DNA from: Rhodococcus opacus B4
Lineage (GTDB): Bacteria > Actinomycetota > Actinomycetes > Mycobacteriales > Mycobacteriaceae
Reading direction: 5' to 3'
DNA length: 64,000 nucleotides
Assembly: GCF_000010805.1 (NCBI RefSeq)
Contig: NC_012522.1
Span: 4,774,001-4,838,000, forward strand
A program made the position numbers and the translations under genes. A model generated the notes under the pieces. That model did not search any database. It saw nothing but the letters and a program-made list of their open reading frames with translations, and had not been told where the DNA came from. Within the stretch, counting starts at the first letter, position 1. Each line of letters starts with the position of its first letter. Below are positions 26,405 through 38,329 of this stretch, one piece after another.

Positions 26405-27547
26405 TCAGACCTGCGCTTCCCTGTTCTCACGTTCGGCCTTCTGCCGGGCCAGGTTCTCGTCGACCTCGTGCTGCCAGGCCTCGTTGGCCTTGGTGGTGTC
26501 GACCTCGAATTCGAAGCGCTGCGTCATCTTGTCGGTGACGTCGGCGACGTCGACGTAGAACTGGTCGTACCAGCGTCGCAGCTGGTAGACGGGACCGTCT
26601 TCGTCGCACAGCAGGGGGTTGTCGATCTTGGTCTTGTTCTTCCAGATCTCGACGTCCTGCAGGAAGCCCTCGGCGATGCCCTCGGTGAACTTTGCGGCCA
26701 GCTTGTCGGCCGTCTCGTCGTCGATGCCGGTCGGCTTCTTGACGGTGACACCGTATTGGAGCACGAACGAATTGTTCGTCACCGGGTAGTGGCAGTTGAT
26801 GAGGACGCTCTCGACCTCGTACCCGCCGTAGCTGTTCCACAGCGGGTTGATCATGTAGGACGGCCCGTAGTACGCGGCCTCGGAGCGCAGCAGCGACTCC
26901 ATGCCGTACTGCGTCGCCATCCCGACGTCGGGGCGGCCCTTCGTGTTGAGGTACTGCGTCGCGATGTGGCCCTCGAAGACGTTCTTGAAGTACGTCGGGA
27001 ACGCGTAGTGGATGTAGAAGAAGTGCGCCATGTCGACGACGTTGTCGATGATCTCGCGGCAGTTGGAACCCTCGATCAGCATCGAGTTCCAGGTCCAGTC
27101 GGTCCATTCGTCGCTGTAGGCGCCCTCGATGCGGGGGATGGTCACGTTCTCCGGCGGGGGATTGCCCTCGGGGTCGTTCCAGACGAACAGCTGACCGTTC
27201 TGCTCGAGGGTGGTCCAGGCCCGGGTGCGGGCGATCGGAGGAACCCGGCGTGCGTAGGGGATGCTGGTGCACTTGCCGTTGCCGCCCCAGCGCCAGTCGT
27301 GGAACGGGCAGGCGATGGAGTCGCCCTTCACGGTGCCCTGCGACAGGTCGCCGCCCATGTGCCGGCAGTACGCGTCCAGAACCTTCAGTTCGCCCTTGCT
27401 GTCGGCGAAGACTACGAGTTTGGTGCCGAATGCCTCGATCGAATGCGGTTTGCCGTCCTTGAACGTCTTGGTCAAACCGAGGCAGTGCCAGCCACGCGCG
27501 AAGCGGGTCTGGACCGTGCCCACATCGATCTCGCGAATCTGCGCCAT
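26405..27547 (-). CDS. kshA: 3-ketosteroid 9-alpha-hydroxylase, oxygenase component
   Basis: A 380-aa Rieske non-heme iron oxygenase. The Rieske cluster ligands are C61, H63, C80 and H83; the mononuclear iron site is DMAHFFYIH with H175 and H180. It hydroxylates C9 of the steroid, which with KstD opens ring B to give 3-HSA. I prefer the ATG at 27547 because GAGGG lies five bases upstream; an in-frame ATG at 27568 lacks a binding site. A KstR site lies 30 bases upstream. The reductase KshB is not in the window. Confidence 0.95.
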   Translation of the reverse strand: MAQIREIDVGTVQTRFARGWHCLGLTKTFKDGKPHSIEAFGTKLVVFADSKGELKVLDAYCRHMGGDLSQGTVKGDSIACPFHDWRWGGNGKCTSIPYARRVPPIARTRAWTTLEQNGQLFVWNDPEGNPPPENVTIPRIEGAYSDEWTDWTWNSMLIEGSNCREIIDNVVDMAHFFYIHYAFPTYFKNVFEGHIATQYLNTKGRPDVGMATQYGMESLLRSEAAYYGPSYMINPLWNSYGGYEVESVLINCHYPVTNNSFVLQYGVTVKKPTGIDDETADKLAAKFTEGIAEGFLQDVEIWKNKTKIDNPLLCDEDGPVYQLRRWYDQFYVDVADVTDKMTQRFEFEVDTTKANEAWQHEVDENLARQKAERENREAQV

Positions 27548-27576
27548 TGTGCCCTCACATCCCTTCATACTGTTAG

Positions 27577-27590
27577 TAGAACACGTTATA
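27577..27590. promoter_or_regulatory. KstR operator at kshA
   Basis: TAGAACACGTTATA is the same 14-mer as at kstD and matches TnnAACnnGTTnnA fully. It also contains TATAAC on the minus strand, suggesting the operator covers the kshA -10 region. Confidence 0.85.
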
Positions 27591-27679
27591 GAACTTCGTC
27601 CCGATCCGCCAGATTATCGAGGGACTTCTTCCAGACCCGGGCCGTCAAACAGCGCCTTTGCTGCTATCTCGACATAAAT

Positions 27680-27693
27680 GGGAACGTGTTCTA
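27680..27693. promoter_or_regulatory. KstR-like operator upstream of hsaA
   Basis: GGGAACGTGTTCTA has the AACnnGTT core and the final A; position 1 is G instead of T. It lies 45 bases before the hsaA GTG start, on the hsaA side of the divergent region. Confidence 0.7.
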
Positions 27694-27737
27694 GTCTCAG
27701 AAGACAAGTGAACCATCGAACGAGACAGGAGCGTCCT

Positions 27738-31286
<3,549 letters not shown>

Positions 31287-31290
31287 CGTT

Positions 31291-32739
31291 CTAGACGGCG
31301 ACGCCGATGTACTTGGTCTCGAGGAATTCGTCGATGCCGGTGGTCCCGCCTTCGCGCCCGAGTCCGGATTCCTTCACGCCGCCGAACGGCGCCGCCGGGT
31401 TCGACACCACGCCCTGGTTGAGTCCGACCATCCCCGATTCCAGCGCCTCGCACACGCGGATGCCGCGCTTGAGGCTCTCGGTGTACACGTACGCCACCAG
31501 CCCGTACGGGGTGTCGTTGGCCCGTTCGACGGCCTCGGCCTCGGTCTCGAACGTGCTGATCGCGGCCACCGGACCGAAGATCTCGTTGTGGCACATCTCG
31601 GCGTCGTCGGGCACGCCCGTGAGCACCGTCGCCGGGTAGAAGTTGCCCGGCCGGTCGAGTGCCGCGCCGCCGGTGAGCACCGACGCCCCGCGTTCGACGG
31701 CATCGGCGACGAGGCTGCCCACCTTGGCGACGGCGGCCTCGTCGATGAGCGGTCCGACGACGACGCCGTCCTCGGTGCCGCGACCGACCGGCAGCGCCTC
31801 CATCCGCTGGGTGAGCTTGCGGGTGAATTCCTCGGCCACCGAACTGTGCACGAGGATGCGGTTGGCGGCCGTGCAGGCCTGGCCGATGTTGCGCATCTTC
31901 GCGGCCATGGCGCCGTCGACGGCGTCGTCGAGGTTCGCGTCCTCGAACACGAGGAACGGCGCGTTGCCGCCGAGTTCCATGGACGTGCGCATGACCGTGC
32001 GGGCGCACAGTTCGAGCAGATGCTTCCCGACCTTCGTCGAACCGGTGAACGACAGCTTGCGGGCCCGGCCGTCGAGGATCAGGGGAGTGATCACCTCGTC
32101 CGGGCTGGACGTGGTGACGACGTTGACGACGCCGTCCGGAAGTCCGGCCTCGGTGAGGATGTCGGCGAGCGCCAGGATCGACAGCGGAGTCTGCGCCGCC
32201 GGTTTGATGACGGACGTGCAGCCGGCGGCGATCGCGGGCCCGATCTTGCGGGTGCCCATCGCCATCGGGAAGTTCCACGGGGTGATGAGCAGGCTCGGCC
32301 CGACGGGCTGTTTGGTGACGAGGAATCGCGACCCGCCGCCCGGCGCCGTCATGTAGCCGCCGTCGATACGGACGGCTTCTTCGGCAAACCAGCGGAAGAA
32401 CTCTGCGGCGTAGGCGATTTCGCCGCGGGCCTCGGTGAGTGGCTTGCCCATCTCCAGTGTCATGACGAGCGCGAGCCGGTCGACGTTCTCGAGCAGCAAC
32501 CGGTGCGCGTTCATGAGGATGGTGCTGCGCTCGCGGGGGGTGGTGTCCGCCCACGACGGTTGCGCCGCGACCGCTGCGTCCAGCGCCTCCCGTGCCTCCG
32601 ACGCGTCGGCGTCGGCGACCGTGCACAGGATCTGTCCGGTGGACGGGTCGTGGACCGGCATGGTGCGGGCGCTGTCGCGCCATTTGCCGCCGATGAAGAG
32701 GCCGGTCTGTACGGATGCGATTGCTGCTTCCTCGAGCAT
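31291..32739 (-). CDS. gabD: NAD(P)-dependent succinate-semialdehyde dehydrogenase
   Basis: A 482-aa aldehyde dehydrogenase. The active site shows TPWNFPMAM (cofactor/Asn region), FTGSTKVGKHL (NAD(P) loop), MELGGNAPF (general base Glu) and GQACTAANRI (catalytic Cys). The overall match is to GabD, oxidising succinic semialdehyde to succinate. It is transcribed divergently from the gabT-like gene, supporting a GABA route, although the fit of other 4-carbon semialdehydes cannot be excluded. A GGGAGT site precedes the ATG. Confidence 0.88.
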   Translation of the reverse strand: MLEEAAIASVQTGLFIGGKWRDSARTMPVHDPSTGQILCTVADADASEAREALDAAVAAQPSWADTTPRERSTILMNAHRLLLENVDRLALVMTLEMGKPLTEARGEIAYAAEFFRWFAEEAVRIDGGYMTAPGGGSRFLVTKQPVGPSLLITPWNFPMAMGTRKIGPAIAAGCTSVIKPAAQTPLSILALADILTEAGLPDGVVNVVTTSSPDEVITPLILDGRARKLSFTGSTKVGKHLLELCARTVMRTSMELGGNAPFLVFEDANLDDAVDGAMAAKMRNIGQACTAANRILVHSSVAEEFTRKLTQRMEALPVGRGTEDGVVVGPLIDEAAVAKVGSLVADAVERGASVLTGGAALDRPGNFYPATVLTGVPDDAEMCHNEIFGPVAAISTFETEAEAVERANDTPYGLVAYVYTESLKRGIRVCEALESGMVGLNQGVVSNPAAPFGGVKESGLGREGGTTGIDEFLETKYIGVAV

Positions 32740-32786
32740 GGTTACTCCCGATTCTCCGTTGCCGAAGTGACGTGGCCCATGTTATA

Positions 32787-32804
32787 CAGATTGTTGACAA
32801 TCTG
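32787..32804. promoter_or_regulatory. 18-bp palindromic operator in the gabD-gabT divergent promoter
   Basis: CAGATTGTTGACAATCTG is a perfect palindrome with a TTGACA inside that may serve as the -35 box of gabT. Its TTGTnnACAA core is the style bound by FadR-subfamily GntR regulators. No such regulator gene lies next to it. Confidence 0.6.
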
Positions 32805-32853
32805 ACAATGCACTTGCCGACATTCGGCGGCGTCTACGCGTGGGAGGGTTCTC

Positions 32854-34095
32854 GTGACTCGGTTATCTCCACTGCTCGCACAGGCCACACCCGTGACGGT
32901 CGATCACGGAGAAGGCTGCTACCTCTACGGCACCGACGGTCGCCGCTATCTCGACTTCACCGCGGGCATCGGCGTCACCAGCACCGGGCACTGCCACCCG
33001 CACGTCGTGGAGGCCGCGCGCAGGCAGGTCGGCTCCCTCATCCACGGGCAGTACACGACGGTCATGCACCAGCCGATGCTCGAACTCGTCGATCGGCTGG
33101 GGTCGGTGTTGCCCCCGGGACTCGACTCGCTGTTCTTCGCGAACTCGGGAAGCGAGGCCGTGGAGGCGTCGCTCCGACTGTCGCGGCAGGCAACCGGCCG
33201 CCCCAACATCATCGTGTTCCACGGCGGATTCCACGGACGCACGGTCGCGACGGCGACCATGACCACGTCCGGCACCCGGTTCTCGGCCGGCTTCAGCCCG
33301 CTGATGGGCGGCGTCCACGTGGCCCCGTTCCCCAACGCCTACCGCTACGGCTGGTCCGAGGAAGAGGCGACGGCGTTCGCGCTGAAGGAACTCGACTACA
33401 TCTTCGCGACGCTCACCGCGCCGAACGAGACGGCCGCGTTCGTCGTCGAACCCGTCCTCGGTGAGGGCGGCTACGTGCCCGGCAACACCGCGTTCTTCCA
33501 GGGACTCCGCGAGCGTGCCGACAAGTACGGCATCCTGCTCGTCATCGACGAGATCCAGACCGGATTCGGCCGCACCGGCAAATTCTTCGGGCACCAGCAC
33601 TTCGACGTCCGGCCCGACATCATTACCATCGCCAAGGGGCTGGCCAGCGGGTTCCCGCTGTCGGGCATCGCGGCGTCCGAGGAACTCATGGCCAAGGGCT
33701 GGCCGGGGTCGCAGGGCGGGACGTACGGCGGCAACGCCGTGTCCTGCGCGGCCGCGGTCGCGACGCTCGAGGTCATCGAGAAGGAAGACCTCGTCGCCAA
33801 CGCCGCCGCCCGCGGCATCCAGCTGCTCGAGGGTGCGAGGCAAAAGGCCATCGAGGGGATCGGCGACGTCCGCGGCCTCGGACTGCTGGTGGGCAGCGAA
33901 TTCACCGCCGCCGACGGTAGCGCGGACCGTGCGAAAGCGGCTGCGGCGCAGCAACTGGCCGCGAAGAAGGGGCTGCTGTTGTTGACCTGCGGCGCCCACA
34001 TGAACGTGGTACGGATGATTCCACCGCTCATCGTCACGTCGGAACAGATCGAGGATGCCCTGAAGATTTGGTCCGAGGTTCTCGACGAAGTGTGA
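32854..34095 (+). CDS. gabT: Class III aminotransferase, probable 4-aminobutyrate aminotransferase
   Basis: A 413-aa PLP-dependent class III aminotransferase. FFANSGSEAVEASLRL binds PLP phosphate, LLVIDEIQTGFGRTGKFF carries the Asp pairing with the PLP nitrogen, and TIAKGLASGFPLSG contains the Schiff-base lysine. It would convert GABA and 2-oxoglutarate to succinic semialdehyde and glutamate, handing product to GabD. Ornithine or beta-alanine aminotransferases look alike. The GTG start has GGGAGGG upstream. Confidence 0.85.
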   Translation: MTRLSPLLAQATPVTVDHGEGCYLYGTDGRRYLDFTAGIGVTSTGHCHPHVVEAARRQVGSLIHGQYTTVMHQPMLELVDRLGSVLPPGLDSLFFANSGSEAVEASLRLSRQATGRPNIIVFHGGFHGRTVATATMTTSGTRFSAGFSPLMGGVHVAPFPNAYRYGWSEEEATAFALKELDYIFATLTAPNETAAFVVEPVLGEGGYVPGNTAFFQGLRERADKYGILLVIDEIQTGFGRTGKFFGHQHFDVRPDIITIAKGLASGFPLSGIAASEELMAKGWPGSQGGTYGGNAVSCAAAVATLEVIEKEDLVANAAARGIQLLEGARQKAIEGIGDVRGLGLLVGSEFTAADGSADRAKAAAAQQLAAKKGLLLLTCGAHMNVVRMIPPLIVTSEQIEDALKIWSEVLDEV

Positions 34096-34104
34096 CCCGC
34101 ACCT

Positions 34105-34144
34105 GTGAGTACTTGTTAACCGCGGGCGGTTAACAAATACTCAC
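34105..34144. terminator. 19-bp palindrome after gabT, second copy of the 25498 element
   Basis: Arms GTGAGTACTTGTTAACCGC (34105-34123) and 34126-34144 pair with a single mismatch that is a G-U wobble in RNA, around a 2-base loop. It differs from the hsaF element by few bases, so both belong to one repeat family. Confidence 0.7.
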
Positions 34145-34163
34145 ACGCTCCGAAGGAGGCATC

Positions 34164-34658
34164 ATGGCTCGCTACATCACCATCACCCTGGACAAGCGCG
34201 GCGTGACGTGCCGCGCCCGGCTCCTCGACGAGGACGCGCCGCTCACCTGCGACGCGGTGTGGGACGTGCTTCCGCAGAGTGGCGACGCGTACCACGCCAA
34301 GTACGCGCGCAACGAGGTGTACACCCTCATCCCACGGATCACCGCGGCGCCGCGGCGGGAAAATCCCACCGTCACACCGATTCCCGGCGACGTGTGCCTG
34401 TTCGACTTCGAGCCCTGGGAGATCGGCAACTCCGCCTACGGGTACGAGCCGGGCTCCGAGGCGCACGCCGCGCAGGGCGCCACCGACCTCGCGATCTTCT
34501 ACGGCCGCAACAATCTCCTGCTCAACGGCGACGTCGGCTGGGTGCCGGGCAACGTGTTCGCCGCCATCGAGGAGGGACTGCCGGAATTGGCGGCCGCGTG
34601 CAACGACCTGTGGATGCGCGGGGTCGAAGGCGAGACGATGAGCTTCGCCCGAGCCTGA
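34164..34658 (+). CDS. DUF3830 family (cyclophilin-like) protein
   Basis: A 164-aa protein of the DUF3830 family, which has a cyclophilin-like fold but no proven activity. Recognisable parts are CDAVWDVLPQSGDAYHAKYA, PGDVCLFDFEPWEIG and DLAIFYGRNN. Family genes often sit near amidohydrolases and aminotransferases. A strong GAAGGAGG site precedes the ATG. The palindrome at 34105 separates it from gabT, so it may have its own transcript. Confidence 0.75.
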   Translation: MARYITITLDKRGVTCRARLLDEDAPLTCDAVWDVLPQSGDAYHAKYARNEVYTLIPRITAAPRRENPTVTPIPGDVCLFDFEPWEIGNSAYGYEPGSEAHAAQGATDLAIFYGRNNLLLNGDVGWVPGNVFAAIEEGLPELAAACNDLWMRGVEGETMSFARA

Positions 34659-34732
34659 CGTCGGCGCGACCGGTCCAGCGTGTGCGAGATGGCCCTCGAC
34701 GGGCGCCGGATCGTCCACCACCATCGGACGCT

Positions 34733-35554
34733 ATGAAGCTGGACATCTATCAGATCGACGCGTTCGCCGCCGGACCCTTCGAGGGCAACCCGGCGGCGGT
34801 CATGCCGCTGACCGACTGGCTGGACGATTCGGTTCTCCAGCAACTCGCCGAAGAGAACAATCTGTCCGAGACCGCGTTCTACACGGCGCGGCTACCCGAC
34901 GACGCGAGCCCCCACGACCCGGCCCACCCGGCCTATCACCTGCGGTGGTTCACCCCCGCCGTCGAGGTGGACCTGTGCGGCCATGCGACGCTCGCCGCGG
35001 CCGCGCAGATCTTCGAGGACGTGCACCCGGACGCCGACCGCATCCAGTTCTGGACGCGGAGCGGGTGGCTGCACGTCGACCGGGGACCGGACGGGACACT
35101 GGTGATGGATTTCCCCGCCGAGCCGCCCGTCCCGGCCGACGCCGACCCCCGGATCGTCGCGGCGCTCAACATCCCGGTGCGGACGTGCCTGAAGGCCACC
35201 GACCTCGTGTTCGTCGCCGAATCCGAAGACGACATCGCGTCGATGACCCCCGACTTCGCCGTGATCAGCCCGCTGAAGGTGCGGGGCATCGTCGTCACCG
35301 CGGCGTCGGACACGGACGGAGTCGACTTCGTGTCGCGATGGTTCGGCGCCGCCGCCGGGGTTCGGGAAGATCCGGTGACGGGGTCCGCGCACTCACAGAT
35401 CGCGCCGTACTGGGCCGGCGTCCTCGGCCGCAACAGCCTTGTCGGACGCCAACTGTCGGCGCGGGGAGGAATCGTGCGCTGCGAGGTGCGCGGCGACCGC
35501 GTTCACCTGTCCGGGACATACCGGCGGTACCTGAGGGGAACCGTCGAGTTCTAG
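34733..35554 (+). CDS. PhzF family isomerase/epimerase-like protein
   Basis: A 273-aa PhzF-fold protein. The expected catalytic glutamate lies in NNLSETAFY near residue 45, the conserved GHATLAAA follows, and REDPVTGSAH occurs in the second half. Real substrates of most PhzF homologues are unknown. The ATG at 34733 lacks a clear ribosome-binding site. Its 3' end overlaps the convergent iron alcohol dehydrogenase by four bases. Confidence 0.85.
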   Translation: MKLDIYQIDAFAAGPFEGNPAAVMPLTDWLDDSVLQQLAEENNLSETAFYTARLPDDASPHDPAHPAYHLRWFTPAVEVDLCGHATLAAAAQIFEDVHPDADRIQFWTRSGWLHVDRGPDGTLVMDFPAEPPVPADADPRIVAALNIPVRTCLKATDLVFVAESEDDIASMTPDFAVISPLKVRGIVVTAASDTDGVDFVSRWFGAAAGVREDPVTGSAHSQIAPYWAGVLGRNSLVGRQLSARGGIVRCEVRGDRVHLSGTYRRYLRGTVEF

Positions 35555-36711
35555 CTGAAGACCTCCGAATACAGCGTCTCGATCTGGCCGGCGGTGGGCA
35601 CGACCGGATTGTTGCCGGGCGATCCGGACGCCAGCGCCTGCTCGGCCATCAGCGGGATGAGGCCGTCCCAGGCGGCGCGGTCGATGCCGTACGCGAGCGG
35701 CGTCGGGACCTTCAGGTCGTGACACAGCGTGGTGAGGGTCTCGACGAGGAACTGCGCGGCGACGGAATCGCCCGCCGATTCCGGTGCCGCCCCGAACGCC
35801 CGCGCGCAGTCGGCGTAGCGGCTCTCCGCTCCCTGCACGGAGAACGCCGTGATTGCGGGCAGCAGCATCGCGTTCGACAGTCCGTGAGCCACATGGAAAT
35901 GCGCGCCGATCGGCCTGCTCATTCCATGCACCAGCGCCACGCTCGAGTTGGAGAACGCCATGCCGGCCTGCATGGATGCGACCATCATCGCTTCTCTCGC
36001 GGTGCGGTCTTCACCGTCCGCGTACGCCGTGCCGATGTGCTTGCCGATGGTGCGGATCGCGGCGAGCGCGAGTCCGTCGGTGAACGGCTGGGCCTTCCTG
36101 CTGACGTACGCCTCGATCGCGTGGGTGAGCGCATCGATCCCGGTATCCGCGGTCAGCCGCGGCGGCATCGACATCGTGAGTTCGAAATCCACGATCGCGG
36201 CGATCGGCAGGAACGAGAGCCCCGGACACAGCATCTTCTCGTCGGACGCGCTGTCGCTGATGACCGTGAATTGCGTCGCCTCGGAGCCGCTGCCGGCGGT
36301 GGTCGGGATCGCGATGATCGGCAGCGCCTTCCCGGTGTACACGTGAGGTGCCTTGTACGCGCGCATCTCGCCGCCGTTCGCGGACAATACTGCCAGTGCC
36401 TTCGCGGTGTCCATCGGACTGCCGCCGCCGAACCCGATCACCGAATCCGCCCGGTGCTCGGCGACGATCCGCAGCCCGTCCTCCAGCGAATCGGTGGTCG
36501 GGTCGGGCACGGTGCCGGAGAACAGTGCCGGCTCCTTGCCCGCCGACCTGAGGAGGGTCATGATCCGGTCGGCCGCGCCGGTGCCGGTCAGATACGAGTC
36601 GGTGACGAGAACGGGCCTCTGCAGGCCCAATTGGTCGACAACCGAGCCGATCTCGTCGACTGCTCCGGCCCCGATCCTCGCGAAACGGGGGAGTGAGAGT
36701 TGTGCGGTCAT
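35551..36711 (-). CDS. Iron-containing (group III) alcohol dehydrogenase
   Basis: A 386-aa metal-dependent alcohol dehydrogenase. The NAD motif is FGGGSPMDTAKA, followed by PTTAGSGSEAT; metal ligands lie in TGIDALTHAIEAY (Asp) and LVHGMSRPIGAHFHVAHG (His residues). It is encoded right after mmsA (12-base gap containing the AAGGA site), so it probably handles a hydroxy acid or alcohol linked to that semialdehyde; 4-hydroxybutyrate or 3-hydroxyacid dehydrogenase are guesses. Confidence 0.85.
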   Translation of the reverse strand: MTAQLSLPRFARIGAGAVDEIGSVVDQLGLQRPVLVTDSYLTGTGAADRIMTLLRSAGKEPALFSGTVPDPTTDSLEDGLRIVAEHRADSVIGFGGGSPMDTAKALAVLSANGGEMRAYKAPHVYTGKALPIIAIPTTAGSGSEATQFTVISDSASDEKMLCPGLSFLPIAAIVDFELTMSMPPRLTADTGIDALTHAIEAYVSRKAQPFTDGLALAAIRTIGKHIGTAYADGEDRTAREAMMVASMQAGMAFSNSSVALVHGMSRPIGAHFHVAHGLSNAMLLPAITAFSVQGAESRYADCARAFGAAPESAGDSVAAQFLVETLTTLCHDLKVPTPLAYGIDRAAWDGLIPLMAEQALASGSPGNNPVVPTAGQIETLYSEVFS

Positions 36712-36723
36712 GGGAGAGGTTCC

Positions 36724-38214
36724 TTAGTTGTTCTGGGGGAAGCCGAGGTTGAGGCCGCCGTGGCTGGGGTCGAGCCAGCGGGTGGTGACGACCTTGCCGC
36801 GGGTGAAGAAGTGCACACCCTCGGCGCCGTGGGCGTGGCTGTCGCCGAACAGCGAGTTCTTCCACCCGCCGAAGCTGTAGTAGGCCATGGGGACGGGGAT
36901 GGGGACGTTGATGCCGACCATGCCGACCTCGACCTCGTTCTGGAACCGGCGGGCGGCGCCGCCGTCGTTGGTGAAGATGGCGGTGCCGTTGCCGAACTCG
37001 CTGGAGTTCACCAACTCCAGGGCCTCGTCGTAGGAGTCGACTCGGATCACGGACAGGACGGGTCCGAAGATTTCGTCGGTGTACACGGACATGTCGGTGG
37101 TGACGTGGTCGATCAGGGTCGGTCCGAGCCAGAACCCGTCCTTGCCGCCGTTGGGCTGCACCTGACGGCCGTCGACGACGATGGTGGCGCCGTCGTGTTC
37201 GCCGGCGTCGATGTAGGAGGCGACCTTGTCGCGGTGCACCTTGGTTACCAGCGGTCCCATGTCGGAGTCTTTGGTGCCGTCTCCGATCTTGAGGGTGTCG
37301 GTGCGCTGTGTGATCTTCGCGACCAACTCGTCGGCGATGTCGCCGACCGCGACCAGGGCGCTGATGGCCATGCAGCGTTCGCCGGCGGAGCCGAAGCCGG
37401 CGTTGACCATGGCGTCGGCGGCGAGGTCGAGGTCGGCGTCGGGGAGGACGATGGCGTGGTTCTTCGCGCCGCCGAGGGCTTGGACGCGTTTGCCGTGGGC
37501 GGTGCCGGTGGCGTACACGTACTGGGCGATGGGGGTGGAGCCGACGAAGGAGATGGCCTTGATGGCGGGGTTGGTGAGCAGTTCGTCGACGGCGGTCTTG
37601 TCCCCTTGGAGGACGTTGAACACCCCGGCGGGGAGGCCGGCTTCGGCCCAGAGTTCGGCCATCCAGATGGCGGCGGTGGGGTCCTTCTCCGAGGGCTTGA
37701 GGACGACGGTGTTGCCGGCGGCGATGGCGACGGGGAAGAACCACATCGGGACCATGGCGGGGAAGTTGAACGGGGAGATGATCCCGACCGGGCCGACGGG
37801 CTGGCGGATCGAGGCGACGTCGACGTTGGTGGAGGCGTTTTCGGTCATGCCGCCCTTGAGCAGGTGCGCGATGCCGCAGGCGAATTCGACGACCTCCTGG
37901 CCGCGGGACACCTCTCCCAATGCGTCGGAGACGACCTTGCCGTGCTCGGCGGTGATGATCTCCGCCAGCTCGCCCTTACGCTCGTTGAGCAGTTCCCGGA
38001 ACTTGAAGATGATCTGGGTGCGCTTGGCGAGGGAGGTGTCCCGCCACGCGGGGAACGCCGCGGCGGCGGCGTCGATCACCGCGCGGGAATCCTCGACGCT
38101 GGCGAGGGCGACCTGACCGGTGACGGTGCCGGTCGCCGGGTTCGTCACCGGAGCGGTGTCGACGCGCGTTCCGGGGTAGGTCTTGTTGTTGAGCCAATGC
38201 GAGATGACGGCCAT
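36724..38214 (-). CDS. mmsA: CoA-acylating methylmalonate-semialdehyde dehydrogenase
   Basis: A 496-aa aldehyde dehydrogenase of the MmsA type. FNFPAMVPMWFFPVAIAAGN, FVGSTPIAQYVY, LGGAKNHAIVLPDAD and GSAGERCMAIS (catalytic Cys) are the family stretches. It converts methylmalonate or malonate semialdehyde to propionyl-CoA or acetyl-CoA in valine, beta-alanine or inositol breakdown. A CAGGAG site precedes the ATG. It is divergent from the LysR gene, which probably regulates it. Confidence 0.92.
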   Translation of the reverse strand: MAVISHWLNNKTYPGTRVDTAPVTNPATGTVTGQVALASVEDSRAVIDAAAAAFPAWRDTSLAKRTQIIFKFRELLNERKGELAEIITAEHGKVVSDALGEVSRGQEVVEFACGIAHLLKGGMTENASTNVDVASIRQPVGPVGIISPFNFPAMVPMWFFPVAIAAGNTVVLKPSEKDPTAAIWMAELWAEAGLPAGVFNVLQGDKTAVDELLTNPAIKAISFVGSTPIAQYVYATGTAHGKRVQALGGAKNHAIVLPDADLDLAADAMVNAGFGSAGERCMAISALVAVGDIADELVAKITQRTDTLKIGDGTKDSDMGPLVTKVHRDKVASYIDAGEHDGATIVVDGRQVQPNGGKDGFWLGPTLIDHVTTDMSVYTDEIFGPVLSVIRVDSYDEALELVNSSEFGNGTAIFTNDGGAARRFQNEVEVGMVGINVPIPVPMAYYSFGGWKNSLFGDSHAHGAEGVHFFTRGKVVTTRWLDPSHGGLNLGFPQNN

Positions 38215-38260
38215 CGGGGTTCACTCCTGGAAGTTCGGGGGGTGCCTCCGAGTCTGGTCT

Positions 38261-38272
38261 GGCAACAATGCC
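38261..38272. promoter_or_regulatory. Candidate LysR box between mmsA and the LysR gene
   Basis: GGCAACAATGCC is a 4-4-4 palindrome in the 115-base divergent region; GGCA and TGCC recur at wider spacing just before the LysR start. It fits the style of LysR-type recognition and activation sites, but is short. Confidence 0.35.
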
Positions 38273-38329
38273 TGCGTCAACGAGTAATCTGGCATTGGAA
38301 ACTGCAAAAATGCCGGGGAGGTGCGGGCC

